From an uncultured Kiritimatiellota bacterium (lineage in GTDB: Bacteria > Verrucomicrobiota > Kiritimatiellia > RFP12 > DVOR01): a DNA stretch of 39,570 nt. Shown one piece after another: positions 16,401 through 24,799 of this stretch. The position numbers and the translations under genes are program-made. The stretch spans positions 1-39,570 of the forward strand of contig CALXMT010000023.1 of the NCBI GenBank assembly GCA_944389545.1, read 5' to 3'. How positions within the stretch are numbered: position 1 is the first letter of the stretch; every line of letters begins with the position of its first letter. The notes beneath the pieces are model-generated. The model did not search any database and was not told where the DNA came from. It saw nothing but the letters and a program-made list of their open reading frames with translations.

Positions 16401-16500
16401 GTTTTCCACGAAGACACGAAAGTGACGCGAGGGCCTGGACCCTTCACCGTTCGGCGCGTTGCGCCTCACTACCGGGCCCATCCCTCGCGTCTCTATCGTT
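16401..16500 (+). repeat. Dispersed element family D, copy 1
   Basis: It contains TTTTCCACGAAGACACGAAA, CTTCACCGTTCGG, GCCTCACTACCGGGCCCAT and CCCTCGCG. The same ordered blocks recur inverted at 27842-27929. It lies between the divergent LamG gene and mfd. Confidence 0.7.
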
Positions 16501-16528
16501 TTCCCGGAAAGCCCCCTCAAGCAACGCG

Positions 16529-16647
16529 GTAGGACCTCTAGAACGACAGTTGACGCCGTTTGCACAACGGTTTGCCCGTCGCGCGCTTGCCGCGCGTTCT
16601 GTTTTCCGTTCTCCGTTTTCCGTTCTCCGGGGCGGCGCAGCCGCCCC
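16529..16647 (-). repeat. Family B element (inverted) upstream of mfd
   Basis: GTAGGACCTCTAGAACGACA, CGTTTGCACAACGG, repeated GTTTTCCGTTCTCC units and the closing hairpin GGGGCGGC-GCA-GCCGCCCC (16629-16647) match 10922-11051 in order and orientation. The mfd promoter starts 6 bp further on. Confidence 0.75.
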
Positions 16648-16652
16648 ACTTA

Positions 16653-16661
16653 TGGTATGCT
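16653..16661 (+). promoter_or_regulatory. Extended -10 element of mfd (TGG-TATGCT)
   Basis: TGGTATGCT ends 7 nt before the ATG at 16669. The likely transcript start coincides with the start codon, so a leaderless mRNA is possible. No ribosome-binding site is visible. Confidence 0.45.
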
Positions 16662-16668
16662 ATCAGCA

Positions 16669-19600
16669 ATGAAACGATTGGCGGAGGTGACGCCGAAGGT
16701 CGCGAAGTTGCTGGAGGGTATCCTCCCGCGGCAGGCTAAGGCTTTTGCGGTGGGGGATTTGCCGATGCCGGTGGCCGTGATGGCCGCGAGCCTACTGGGC
16801 GAGGGGCCGTCGGTGCTCGTGACGCCCTCGCCGGAGACGGCGGACCAGGCGCTTGCGGACGCGGCGGTGTTGTTGCCGGGGGTGCGGCTCCTGCCGTTGT
16901 CGCCGGCGGACGACGAGGAGGCGTTGCTGACGGGCGGACGGATGGCCCAGGTGCGCGACATTCTCGCCGCCGAGGGGCGTTGCCTGATTGTGGCCTCCAT
17001 CCATGCCTTGCTCCAGCCGGTGCCCGACCCCAAGGCGCTCGACGCCGTGAGCAAGACCCTCCGCCTGAACGAGGACTTCCCCTTCGACACCTTGGCCGAG
17101 ACGCTCACGGGCCTAGGCTACGAGCGCGAGGAGTTGGTGGTCGAGCCGCTGACCTTCGCCCTGCGCGGCGGCATCCTGGACGTGTGGCCCGCGGGGGCGG
17201 CGCAGCCCGTGCGCGCGGAGTTCTTCGGCGACACGGTGGACAGTCTGCGCGCCTTTGACCCGGCCACGCAGTGTTCCGTGGCGAAGGTGACGCTCTTGCC
17301 CCTGCCGCCCGCGCCATCGGCCAAACTGAAGACGGCCCAGCTGTTGCCGCAACTGAAGGGCGCGTCGCTCTGGATGCAGGACGCGCCGAGCGTGGAGGCC
17401 GCTCTGGCGCAGCTCCCGCTCGTCTCCCAACGGCAAACCAACGCCGAGTGGCTCGCCGCGCAGGCCGAAGCCCTGGGCGGACGCGTCTGCTGGGCGGGTG
17501 AGCCCCTGCGCGGGGGTGTGCCGTCCGTGGCCCTGGTGGCCGAACCCATCCGCGGCGTGCGCGACCTGGCCGGAGGCGGCCGCGACAACCATCCCGATTT
17601 CTACACCAACCTACGCAAAACCTTGCTCACGGAGTTGGACGCCGAGGCCCGCAAGCGCCGCACCGTGGTCATCTGCGCCGAGGGCGCCGCCGCGCGGGAG
17701 CTCCTGGCCCATGAGTTGCCGCCCGACTCCAAGGTGAAGCTCCTGCCCGAAAGCCTCTCCGAAGGGTTCGCGTTGGCGAACCTCAAGCTCACGGTGGTGT
17801 CGCAAGGCGACCTTTACCCCACCACACGCACTTGGCGGACGCCCACGCGCCCCCGCCCCATCGCCGGACAGCGCCTGGAGTATGCCTTCGACGTGGAGCC
17901 CGGCGAACTGGTGGTGCACCTGGAACACGGCATCGGCCGTTTCCTGGGGCTCACCGAAATCGAGATGGAGGGACGCCGCACCGAGGTCTTCACCCTGGAA
18001 TACGCCGGCGGCGCGCGCCTCCACGTCCCCACCACACACGCCCACCTGCTCTCGCGTTACATCGGGCCCGACAGCCGCAAGGTCAAGCTCCACTCGCTGG
18101 ACGGCAAGCGCTGGCGCAACGAGAAGGAGGCCGCCCAGCGCGGTATCGAGGACCTCGCGGCGGGGTTGCTCGAGACCCAGGCGCGCCGCCGCGTGACGCC
18201 CGGCTTCGCCTTCGACCTCTCCGACCCGTGGATCGCCGAGTTCGAGGCCCTCTTCCCCTGGCAGGAGACGCCCGACCAAACACGCGTCATCGCCGAGGTC
18301 AAGCGCGACATGGCCTCGCCCATGGCCATGGACCGTCTGCTCTGCGGCGACGCGGGCTACGGCAAGACCGAAGTCGCCATGCGCGCGGCCTTCATCGCCG
18401 TGGCCAACCACAAGCAGGTGGCCCTGCTCGCCCCCACCACCGTCCTGGCCGAGCAGCACTTCGCCACCTTCTGCGACCGCATGGCCCACTTCCCCGTGCG
18501 CATCGAGGTGCTCTCGCGTTTCCGCACCCAGGGCCAACGCGCCAAGACCCGCCTCGCCGCGGCCAAGGGGCAGGTGGACATCCTCATCGGCACCCACGCC
18601 CTGCTCACCGAAAACATCGCCTTCCAGGACCTCGGCCTCCTCATCATTGACGAGGAACAGCGCTTCGGCGTGGCCCACAAGGAGCGGCTCAAAAGCCTCC
18701 GCGCCTTGGTCGATGTGCTCACCATGAGCGCCACGCCCATCCCCCGCACGCTCTACCTCTCCCTCACCGGCGCGCGCGACCTCTCGCTCCTGCGCACCCC
18801 GCCCAGCAACCGCGTCGCCGTCGAGACCCTCATCCAGCGTGACGACGACGCCGTCATCGCCGCCGCCGTCCGCCGCGAACTCGCCCGCGGCGGCCAAGTC
18901 TTCTACCTCTACAACCGCGTCAACACCATCGGGCGCGTCCACGAGCGCCTCCGCCGCATCGTGCCCGAGGCCCGCGTCCTCGTCGCCCACGGCCGCATGG
19001 ACGCCGCCGACCTCGCCGAGACCATGGCCGCCTTCGCGCGCGGCGAGGCCGACATCCTCCTCTGCACCACCATCATCGAGAGCGGCATCGACATCCCCCG
19101 CGCCAACACCATCCTCATCGACCGCGCCGACCGCTTCGGCCTGGCCGACCTCTATCAGCTGCGTGGCCGCGTGGGGCGCTCCGCCGTCAAGGGCTTCGCC
19201 TATCTGCTCCTCCCCGGTGAGGGACTGATCGACTCCGATGCCCGCAAGCGCCTCCAGGCCCTCAAGCGCCACTCGGGCCTCGGCGCAGGCTACGCCATCG
19301 CCCTGCGCGACCTCGAGATCCGCGGCTCGGGCAACCTCCTCGGCGCGGCCCAGAGCGGACACATCGCCGCCATCGGCTTCGGACTCTACTGCCAGCTCCT
19401 GCGCCGCACCGTGGCCCGGCTCAAGGGCGAGGCCCTGCCGATGCTCGTGGACGTGACGCTCTCGTTGGACTTCCTGGACACTTCGCCCGGCGCCTCCGGC
19501 CCAAACGCCGCCGCCATCCCCTATCTTTATATCGAGGACGACGCCCAGCGCATGAACACCTATCGCCGTCTGGCCGAGGCCGTCACCATCCAAGAGATCA

Positions 19601-19866
19601 ACGCCCTGCGCGACGAGCTCGCTGACCGCTATGGCCGCCCACCACCCGCCGCCGAGCGCACGCTCCGTCTGGCCCGTCTGCGCATCCGCGCCGCCGGTGC
19701 ACACCTCTCTATGATAGAGGCACGCCAAGGGCTCCTCACCTTCTACGCCCGCCTCAACCACGCCCCCGTCCGTCACTTCGCCCACCTCCCCCTCCCCGAC
19801 AAACCCACCGATGCCCTCCTCGACCACATCGAGTCCCTCCTCTCCCGCCTCCCCCGCCTCGCGTGA
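16669..19866 (+). CDS. mfd: Transcription-repair coupling factor
   Basis: The product is 1065 aa, near the family's ~1150. The start at 16669 (MKRLAEVTPKVAKLLEGI) is preferred; an ATG at 16657 lies within the -10 box. The N-terminal part has UvrB-like fold segments (LTFALRGGILDVWPAGAAQP, PVRAEFFGDTVDSLRAFDP). Next is the RNA-polymerase-interacting domain (GELVVHLEHGIGRFLGLTEI), then the RecG-like translocase: Walker A GDAGYGKTE near residue 560, IDEEQRFGVAHKERLK near 661, SATPIPRTLYLSLTGARDLS, and motif VI LYQLRGRVGRS. The C-terminal TRCF domain ends the protein. Mfd removes RNA polymerase stalled at lesions and recruits UvrA. It is monocistronic. Confidence 0.97.
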   Translation: MKRLAEVTPKVAKLLEGILPRQAKAFAVGDLPMPVAVMAASLLGEGPSVLVTPSPETADQALADAAVLLPGVRLLPLSPADDEEALLTGGRMAQVRDILAAEGRCLIVASIHALLQPVPDPKALDAVSKTLRLNEDFPFDTLAETLTGLGYEREELVVEPLTFALRGGILDVWPAGAAQPVRAEFFGDTVDSLRAFDPATQCSVAKVTLLPLPPAPSAKLKTAQLLPQLKGASLWMQDAPSVEAALAQLPLVSQRQTNAEWLAAQAEALGGRVCWAGEPLRGGVPSVALVAEPIRGVRDLAGGGRDNHPDFYTNLRKTLLTELDAEARKRRTVVICAEGAAARELLAHELPPDSKVKLLPESLSEGFALANLKLTVVSQGDLYPTTRTWRTPTRPRPIAGQRLEYAFDVEPGELVVHLEHGIGRFLGLTEIEMEGRRTEVFTLEYAGGARLHVPTTHAHLLSRYIGPDSRKVKLHSLDGKRWRNEKEAAQRGIEDLAAGLLETQARRRVTPGFAFDLSDPWIAEFEALFPWQETPDQTRVIAEVKRDMASPMAMDRLLCGDAGYGKTEVAMRAAFIAVANHKQVALLAPTTVLAEQHFATFCDRMAHFPVRIEVLSRFRTQGQRAKTRLAAAKGQVDILIGTHALLTENIAFQDLGLLIIDEEQRFGVAHKERLKSLRALVDVLTMSATPIPRTLYLSLTGARDLSLLRTPPSNRVAVETLIQRDDDAVIAAAVRRELARGGQVFYLYNRVNTIGRVHERLRRIVPEARVLVAHGRMDAADLAETMAAFARGEADILLCTTIIESGIDIPRANTILIDRADRFGLADLYQLRGRVGRSAVKGFAYLLLPGEGLIDSDARKRLQALKRHSGLGAGYAIALRDLEIRGSGNLLGAAQSGHIAAIGFGLYCQLLRRTVARLKGEALPMLVDVTLSLDFLDTSPGASGPNAAAIPYLYIEDDAQRMNTYRRLAEAVTIQEINALRDELADRYGRPPPAAERTLRLARLRIRAAGAHLSMIEARQGLLTFYARLNHAPVRHFAHLPLPDKPTDALLDHIESLLSRLPRLA

Positions 19867-19885
19867 AGCGTTCTCCACGAAAACG

Positions 19886-20275
19886 GAGGGGCGTGGGGCA
19901 GCGCCCCACACCCTCCAATCAACCAATCAGCCAAATCCTTCGTGTCCTTAGCCGTGGAAGGTTTGGTCCTTTGGGCCTGCACGGTGTCCGTTGTGATTTC
20001 CAATTATTCTGGCAGTCCTGCGTGCGGTAGCACGCCCTTAATCTGCAACAAATCTGTGCAATCTGCGGTTCCCCATTCTGGCAGTCTTTGTGCCCTTTGT
20101 GTTCCTTTGTGTCCGTTGTGGTAGCCGCGTAGCGTCCGGTTTCATCGCCGCCAAGGGCGGCGGCTCGGGCTTCAACCTCCGGGGCTCCTCCAAACTTCCA
20201 AGCCTCCAAGCTTCCAAACCTCCAAGCCATCTTTGTGATTCTCTGTGTCTACAAAACTTCCCCGGAGACTCCTAA
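19886..20275 (+). repeat. Mixed intergenic repeats including a full family A copy
   Basis: After mfd come a GGGGCGTGGGGCAGCGCCCC hairpin block (relatives near 10570 and 12601), CAATCAACCAATCAGCC, a GCCGTGGAAGGTTTGG piece of family B, and then a full family A copy (~19990-20225) with GCGTGCGGTAGCACGC, AAATCTG units, the GCCGCCAAGGGCGGCGGC hairpin and the CTCCAAGC tail. The stretch ends with TGTGTCTACAAAACTTCCCC, also present near 12800. No gene was seen. Confidence 0.75.
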
Positions 20276-20293
20276 CGATTGAGGCGTGAAAAA

Positions 20294-20302
20294 TGGTACA
20301 CT
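20294..20302 (+). promoter_or_regulatory. Extended -10 element of the HAD operon (TGG-TACACT)
   Basis: TGGTACACT ends 6 nt before the ATG at 20309, with no Shine-Dalgarno between, giving another candidate leaderless start. Confidence 0.45.
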
Positions 20303-20308
20303 ACTCTT

Positions 20309-20920
20309 ATGAAAACGATTCAGGGCATTGTCTTTGACTTTGGTGGCGTCATCTCGCAGGCGCAGGACGCGACCTTCTTCCCGGAGGTGCGCCGCCTGAC
20401 CGGATGGTCGCGCGAGGAGGTGTTGGACGGCTGGAAGGCCCACCGTCGCGCGCTCGATGCGGACGACGTGGACGCGCAGGGGCTCTACCGTCTCATCGCG
20501 GCCGACCGCGGGGAAACCCTGCCGCAGACGACGCTCGACGCGCTGAAACAGCTGGATTACGACTCGTGGTCCGTGCCGAACCCGGAGACACTCGCCTGGG
20601 CGCGAGAGCTGAAGGCCGCCGGGTTCCGTATCGGCATCCTCACGAACATGCCCACCGGTTTCATCCCGTGGTTCGACCGCTGTGCGCACGACTTCCGCGC
20701 CTTGGCCGACGCGGAGGTCATCTCCGGCGTGGAGCGCATCACCAAGCCCAAGCCGGAAATCTACGCCCTCATGGCGCAACGCATGGGCCTCCCCCCGGCC
20801 TCGCTCTTCTTCCTGGACGACACGCAGGCGAACGTCGACGCGGCCCGCGCCTGCGGCTGGCACGCCGAGCGCTTCGTCTCCGTGGCGCAGGCCAAGGCCG
20901 CGCTGGACGCGCTCCCGTGA
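20309..20920 (+). CDS. HAD-superfamily (subfamily IA) phosphatase
   Basis: The product is 203 aa. The ATG at 20309 is preferred over a TTG at 20279 because the HAD motif starts at once. Motif I is GIVFDFGGVIS with nucleophile Asp10; the +2 position is Gly rather than Asp, as in the FDFGG/FDLGN branch that includes YihX-like sugar phosphatases. Motif II is GILTN (Thr112), motif III Lys146 in ITKPKPEIY, and motif IV FLDDTQANVDAA (Asp170, Asp171). A helical cap (~20-90) follows motif I. Substrate is unknown; small phosphorylated metabolites are usual. It is the first of four genes joined by 4-nt overlaps. Confidence 0.88.
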   Translation: MKTIQGIVFDFGGVISQAQDATFFPEVRRLTGWSREEVLDGWKAHRRALDADDVDAQGLYRLIAADRGETLPQTTLDALKQLDYDSWSVPNPETLAWARELKAAGFRIGILTNMPTGFIPWFDRCAHDFRALADAEVISGVERITKPKPEIYALMAQRMGLPPASLFFLDDTQANVDAARACGWHAERFVSVAQAKAALDALP

Positions 20921-21894
20921 ACCGTCGCCACGCCCCTCGCCCCACCGACCTGGACCCCGCGCCGCCGCACCAACCGATGCCGCACGCGGAGGCCCCGAGA
21001 ACGACGCTCGGTTCGGCGCGGCTCTGGGTACGCGTGGCGCTGGCGTTGGTCTTTCCGACGCTTGTCTTTGCCGTGGCGGTAGGACTCTTCCCCGTGCTCC
21101 GCGAAGGCGGCGCGGGTATCTCCGCCCCTGCCTCGTGGGCGGGCTTTTGGGACGCGGCATCCGCGCCGCTCCCGGGCGGGACGTTGCGATGGTGTGCCGA
21201 TGCACTCACCGCGTGGTGGGCGCGACCGTGGTTCGGCACCTCGGCGTTTCTGGCGTTCGGCGGCCTCTCCATCGTGCTGGGGCGTCTGGCACGACTGCCG
21301 CTCTGGTCCGCGACGATGCCCTTCGCGGCGACGCTCTGTTGTGTGGCCTATTGCGGCGTGGCCGGATGGAATGGTCTGGGCGGGGCCTTTCCCTTCGCCC
21401 ACCTGTTGGGCTGGACGGTCTGCCTGGGACTTATCGCCTTGGCGCAGGCAATTGGGGGATGGGCGGCCTTCGCGATGGCCGTGCTCTATCCCGTGGTCGG
21501 GACGCCGGCTCTGTTGGCCGCGCTCGTGGCGCTGACCCTGCCGCGGCTCGGCCCCCTCTCGCGCCTCGCGTTCGCGGCGGCGTTTCTCCTGCCGGTGGCC
21601 TGGCGTCACTGCTTCGCCGCCGATGTGCCGTGGGAATCCCTGTTCCTCGCCAACGCGCCCTTCTTTGATCTGGAAAAGACCCTCATCTGGAACCTGACGA
21701 GTGGTCTCTGCCTGGTGCTCCTCGTCTGGTCGGCCTGGTGGGCCTATCTGCCGCAGGGCGTGTTGCGTCTGGGGCTCGGCCTCTGGGTGCCGCCGCTCGT
21801 CTTCGCCGCCGCAGTCTGGTTCGCCCCGGAGATTCTCCGCTGGAACGAGACGATGCACGCCACGTTGAACCCCGCAACAAGGAGTCTGCCATGA
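20917..21894 (+). CDS. Polytopic membrane protein of unknown function
   Basis: The product is 325 aa from a GTG that overlaps the HAD stop (GTGA). An ATG at 20977 (MPHAEAPRTTLG) would also keep every membrane segment, so the start is not certain. About eight hydrophobic segments are visible, for example VRVALALVFPTLVFAVAVGL, TSAFLAFGGLSIVLG, LLGWTVCLGLIALAQAIGGW and PPLVFAAAVWFA. The sequence is Trp- and Ala-rich, with charges confined to loops. No transporter or enzyme signature was recognised. Coupling to a HAD phosphatase and a DNA glycosylase suggests shared expression but not necessarily shared function. Confidence 0.7.
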   Translation: MNRRHAPRPTDLDPAPPHQPMPHAEAPRTTLGSARLWVRVALALVFPTLVFAVAVGLFPVLREGGAGISAPASWAGFWDAASAPLPGGTLRWCADALTAWWARPWFGTSAFLAFGGLSIVLGRLARLPLWSATMPFAATLCCVAYCGVAGWNGLGGAFPFAHLLGWTVCLGLIALAQAIGGWAAFAMAVLYPVVGTPALLAALVALTLPRLGPLSRLAFAAAFLLPVAWRHCFAADVPWESLFLANAPFFDLEKTLIWNLTSGLCLVLLVWSAWWAYLPQGVLRLGLGLWVPPLVFAAAVWFAPEILRWNETMHATLNPATRSLP

Positions 21895-22526
21895 CAATCG
21901 TTGAATACGGCGATGAGGCGACGGACTGGTTGCGTGCGCGCGACCCGGCCCTCGGGGCCGTCATCGATGCGGTGGGCCACATCCGGTGGGAGGTCGACCC
22001 CGACCTCTTCGCCGCGTTGACCCACCACATCGTGGGGCAGCAAATCTCCACCAAGGCCCAGGCCGCCATCTGGGCGCGTCTGCGTGAGGGCCTCGGCACG
22101 GTCGACGCGCCCCACGTGCTCGCCTGCGGACCGGAGCGGTTGCGCACCTTCGGCCTCAGCCAACGCAAGGTCGACTACGTGCTCGACTTCGCCCGCCGCG
22201 TCCAGGACGGCTCCTTCGATCTCGAAGCCATCGCACACCTGCCCGACGACGAGGCCATCGCGGCCCTCACCTCCCTGCACGGCGTGGGCGAGTGGACCGC
22301 CGAGATGACCCTTCTCTTCACCTTACAGCGGCCCAATATCCTGAGCTACAAAGACCTCGGCATTCAGCGCGGGCTCTGCATGCTCCACCGCCACCGCCGC
22401 ATGACGCCCACCCTCTTCGCGCGGTACCGCCGCCGTTACACCCCCTTCTGCAGCGTCGCCAGCCTCTACCTCTGGGAAGTCGCCGGCGGCGAAGTCCCCC
22501 TCCCGGGGAGAAAGGAAACGCCATGA
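21891..22526 (+). CDS. AlkA-type DNA-3-methyladenine glycosylase (HhH-GPD)
   Basis: The product is 211 aa, started by an ATGA overlap with the membrane protein's stop and an AAGGAG site 6 nt upstream. HIVGQQISTKAQAAIWARL is the typical opening helix pair of the family. LHGVGEWTAEMTLLF (~129-143) is the helix-hairpin-helix that grips DNA, and LSYKDLGIQRGL carries the catalytic Asp155. No C-terminal Cys cluster is present, so it is not an iron-sulfur endonuclease III or MutY. It excises alkylated purines as a monofunctional glycosylase. The length equals the catalytic core; E. coli AlkA's N-terminal domain is absent. Confidence 0.9.
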   Translation: MTIVEYGDEATDWLRARDPALGAVIDAVGHIRWEVDPDLFAALTHHIVGQQISTKAQAAIWARLREGLGTVDAPHVLACGPERLRTFGLSQRKVDYVLDFARRVQDGSFDLEAIAHLPDDEAIAALTSLHGVGEWTAEMTLLFTLQRPNILSYKDLGIQRGLCMLHRHRRMTPTLFARYRRRYTPFCSVASLYLWEVAGGEVPLPGRKETP

Positions 22527-23398
22527 AACACCCCCTCGCCCTCCTGCTCTGCCTCGCCGCCCTCGCGCCGCTCCGCGCCGAGTTCGCCGGCGGTGTCCCC
22601 ACGCACACGCTCTTCATCGCCGGCGGCGGCCACGTCGCCGAGCTCACGCCGCAGAATGAGACGCTCCGCCAGTGGCGCGTGGGCAACGTGAACGACGCCT
22701 GGCGCCTGCCCAACGGCAACGTCTTGGTCGCCGACGGCGCGGCTTGGGAGGCCACCCCGGACGGTAAGCGCGTGTGGGAATACAAGGCCAAGGAGACCAC
22801 GGGCGGCGGCGTCTTCTCCTGCCAGCGTCTGCCCAACGGCAACACCCTCATCGCCGAGAACAGCACGGGCCGCATCTTCGAGCGTACGCCCGATGGCCGC
22901 GACCTCAACGTCCTCCAAGTGCCGCTCAACGAAAAGGACCGCCATCAGACCCTCCGCATGGTGCGCCGCCTGCCCAACGGCGACACGCTGGTCTGCCGCT
23001 CCGGCATCGGCATCGTTGAGCTCTACGGACCGGACCTCAAGAAGAAGTGGAGCCAGCAGGTCCCCGGCCTCGCCTTCGCCGCCGTTCCGGACCCCAAGGG
23101 CAACATCTACATCGCCCTCCTCGACCGCATCCAGCTCTGGTCGCCGGACAACAAGCTCATCTGGGAGTTCGTCGGCAAGGACTCCGGCCTGCCCATCAAG
23201 AACATGACCGGCATCCACCTGTTGCCCAACGGCAACCTCGTGGTCGGCTGCTACGCCTGTGGCCCGAAGGACATCGGCGCCTTCGAGCTCACCCCGGACA
23301 AACGCGTCCTCTGGCGCTACTCCACGCCCAAGCGCGGCCGTGACAGCCACATGGCCATCCAACTCCTCGACCCCGCCATCACCACGCCCAATCGATAA
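22523..23398 (+). CDS. Secreted beta-propeller protein with LPNGN repeats
   Basis: The product is 291 aa, with an ATGA overlap with the glycosylase stop and AAAGGAAA upstream. The N-terminus MKHPLALLLCLAALAPLRA is a signal peptide. Propeller blades are marked by regularly spaced RLPNGNVLVAD, RLPNGNTLIAE, RLPNGDTLVCR and LLPNGNLVVGC, alternating with W-W/Y strands such as KRVWEYK and NKLIWEFVG, the pattern of arylsulfotransferase- and PQQ-like propellers. No catalytic His or quinone ligands were identified. It probably acts in the periplasm or outside the cell as a binding or scaffold protein. It ends the four-gene coupled series. Confidence 0.8.
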   Translation: MKHPLALLLCLAALAPLRAEFAGGVPTHTLFIAGGGHVAELTPQNETLRQWRVGNVNDAWRLPNGNVLVADGAAWEATPDGKRVWEYKAKETTGGGVFSCQRLPNGNTLIAENSTGRIFERTPDGRDLNVLQVPLNEKDRHQTLRMVRRLPNGDTLVCRSGIGIVELYGPDLKKKWSQQVPGLAFAAVPDPKGNIYIALLDRIQLWSPDNKLIWEFVGKDSGLPIKNMTGIHLLPNGNLVVGCYACGPKDIGAFELTPDKRVLWRYSTPKRGRDSHMAIQLLDPAITTPNR

Positions 23399-23497
23399 GG
23401 AAGTTTGGAAGTTTGGAGGCTTGGTTCTTCCCCCGCCCAATCGTGCGCGACAGCGCACAACCAAACTTCCAAACATCCAAGCCTCCAAGCTTCTCCA
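23399..23497. repeat. Inverted-repeat element between the propeller gene and queE
   Basis: GGAAGTTTGGAAGTTTGGAG at the left and CCAAACTTCCAAACATCCAA with CTCCAAGCTTC at the right are inversely complementary, around TGCGCGACAGCGCA. It is built from the family A tail motif and could form a long hairpin directly before the queE start. Confidence 0.75.
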
Positions 23498-23499
23498 AT

Positions 23500-24099
23500 A
23501 TGTATCCCATTCACGAAATCTTTGAGTCGCTCCAGGGCGAGGGCCGCCACACCGGCCGCCCCTGCCTCTTCATCCGCTTCGCGGGGTGCAACCTCGCCTG
23601 CCCCTGGTGCGACACCGACCATTCCCCGCGCCTGACGCTCTCCGTGGACGACCTCCTCGCGCGGGTCGAAGCAAGCGGCGCCAAGAGCGTCATCCTCACC
23701 GGCGGCGAACCGCTCCTCCAGCCCCTCCTGCCCCTGGTCCTCGGCCTCCGCGAACGGGGCGTCTGGGTCGCCATCGAGACCAACGCCACCATCGAACCCG
23801 AGCCCGCCCTCCGCGAGGCCCTGAGTTACATCGCCACCAGCCCGAAGCTCGGCGCCCCCATCGCCCTCACCCGCGCCGACGAGGTCCGCCTGGTCGTCGC
23901 CGATGGCGTGGACGTGGCTTGGTGCGAGTCCGTCCGCGCGCGCCTCCCCGCCGCCGATTACTACCTCTCCCCCTGCGACGATGGCACGCGCCTCCGCGTC
24001 CGCGAGGCCATCACCCTCCTCGGCCGTCTCAACGCCGCCGCCCCCACGCCCCCCTGGCGTCTCTCCCTCCAAACCCACAAACTGGCGGACATCCCATGA
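23500..24099 (+). CDS. queE: 7-carboxy-7-deazaguanine synthase (radical SAM)
   Basis: The product is 199 aa. The ATG at 23500 gives the family opening MYPIHEIFESLQGEGRHTGR; upstream in-frame codons are repeat sequence. The radical-SAM cluster ligands are Cys30, Cys34 and Cys37 in FAGCNLACPWCDTD, the compact CX3CX2C form, followed by ILTGGEPLLQ (the GGE SAM-binding motif) and IETNAT. It converts carboxytetrahydropterin to 7-carboxy-7-deazaguanine in the preQ0/queuosine path. queC, queD and queF are not in the window. The start has no clear ribosome-binding site and follows the inverted repeat by 2 bp. An esterase gene overlaps its stop. Confidence 0.93.
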   Translation: MYPIHEIFESLQGEGRHTGRPCLFIRFAGCNLACPWCDTDHSPRLTLSVDDLLARVEASGAKSVILTGGEPLLQPLLPLVLGLRERGVWVAIETNATIEPEPALREALSYIATSPKLGAPIALTRADEVRLVVADGVDVAWCESVRARLPAADYYLSPCDDGTRLRVREAITLLGRLNAAAPTPPWRLSLQTHKLADIP

Positions 24100-24794
24100 C
24101 CGAGAGCGAATCCATCTTCCAGGGACGCCGCGTCGTCACCCTCACCCCCGACGCCCCGCGCGGCACCATCGTCTGGTTCCACGGCGGCGGCTGGGCCATC
24201 GAGCTCGGCGAGGATGCCATCGACTGGGGACGTGACCTCGCCGCCGCCACCGGCCGCACCGTCCTCCTGCCCGACTACCCGCTCGACCCCTACCCCGCGC
24301 CCAACGCCTGGTGCACCGACTTCTGGCGGCACTGCGCCCACACCCTGCCCGGACCGCTCGTGCTGGCCGGGGATTCCGCCGGCGCCCACCTCGCCCTCTG
24401 CGCCCTCCCCGCCGCGCGCCCCGACCGCGCCCTCTTCGTCTACGCCGTCACCACCCTGCTGCCCACCCGCGACTTCGGTTCCTGGCGCGCCTACGAAAAG
24501 GGCTGGGCCCTCTCCCCGCGCCTGATGGACTACTTCATCGACCGCTACTGCCCCGACCCCGCCGCCCGCTACGGCGCCTCCCCCCTCGAGCAACTCTCCG
24601 GCCTGCCCCCCACCCTCCTCATCACCGCCCAGGACGACATTCTCGCCGACCAGCAGACCGACCTCGCCCGCCGTTTCGGCGCCGAACAACTCATCTACCC
24701 CGGTGCCCGCCACATCTTCCTCTCCCGCCCCGACGGCGCCCCCTTCCGTACCCGCGCCCTCATCGACATCCCCACCTGGCTGGACAAGGAGTGA
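24096..24794 (+). CDS. Alpha/beta-hydrolase (HSL-type esterase)
   Basis: The product is 232 aa, with an ATGA overlap with queE. HGGGW (29-33) forms the oxyanion hole and GDSAG (92-96) holds the nucleophile Ser94, the hormone-sensitive-lipase branch signature. Acid Asp179 or Asp180 (TAQDDILAD) and His205 (GARHIF) complete the triad. There is no signal peptide, so it is cytoplasmic. It is shorter than typical ~300-residue members because the N-terminal cap is reduced. Likely substrates are short-chain or acetyl esters. Coupling to queE is probably co-expression only. Confidence 0.88.
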   Translation: MTESESIFQGRRVVTLTPDAPRGTIVWFHGGGWAIELGEDAIDWGRDLAAATGRTVLLPDYPLDPYPAPNAWCTDFWRHCAHTLPGPLVLAGDSAGAHLALCALPAARPDRALFVYAVTTLLPTRDFGSWRAYEKGWALSPRLMDYFIDRYCPDPAARYGASPLEQLSGLPPTLLITAQDDILADQQTDLARRFGAEQLIYPGARHIFLSRPDGAPFRTRALIDIPTWLDKE

Positions 24795-24799
24795 CGCCG

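Noticed and set aside
17611-19926. Open frame antisense to mfd
   Set aside because: mfd is unmistakable on the plus strand; the antisense product is low-complexity and has no start signals.
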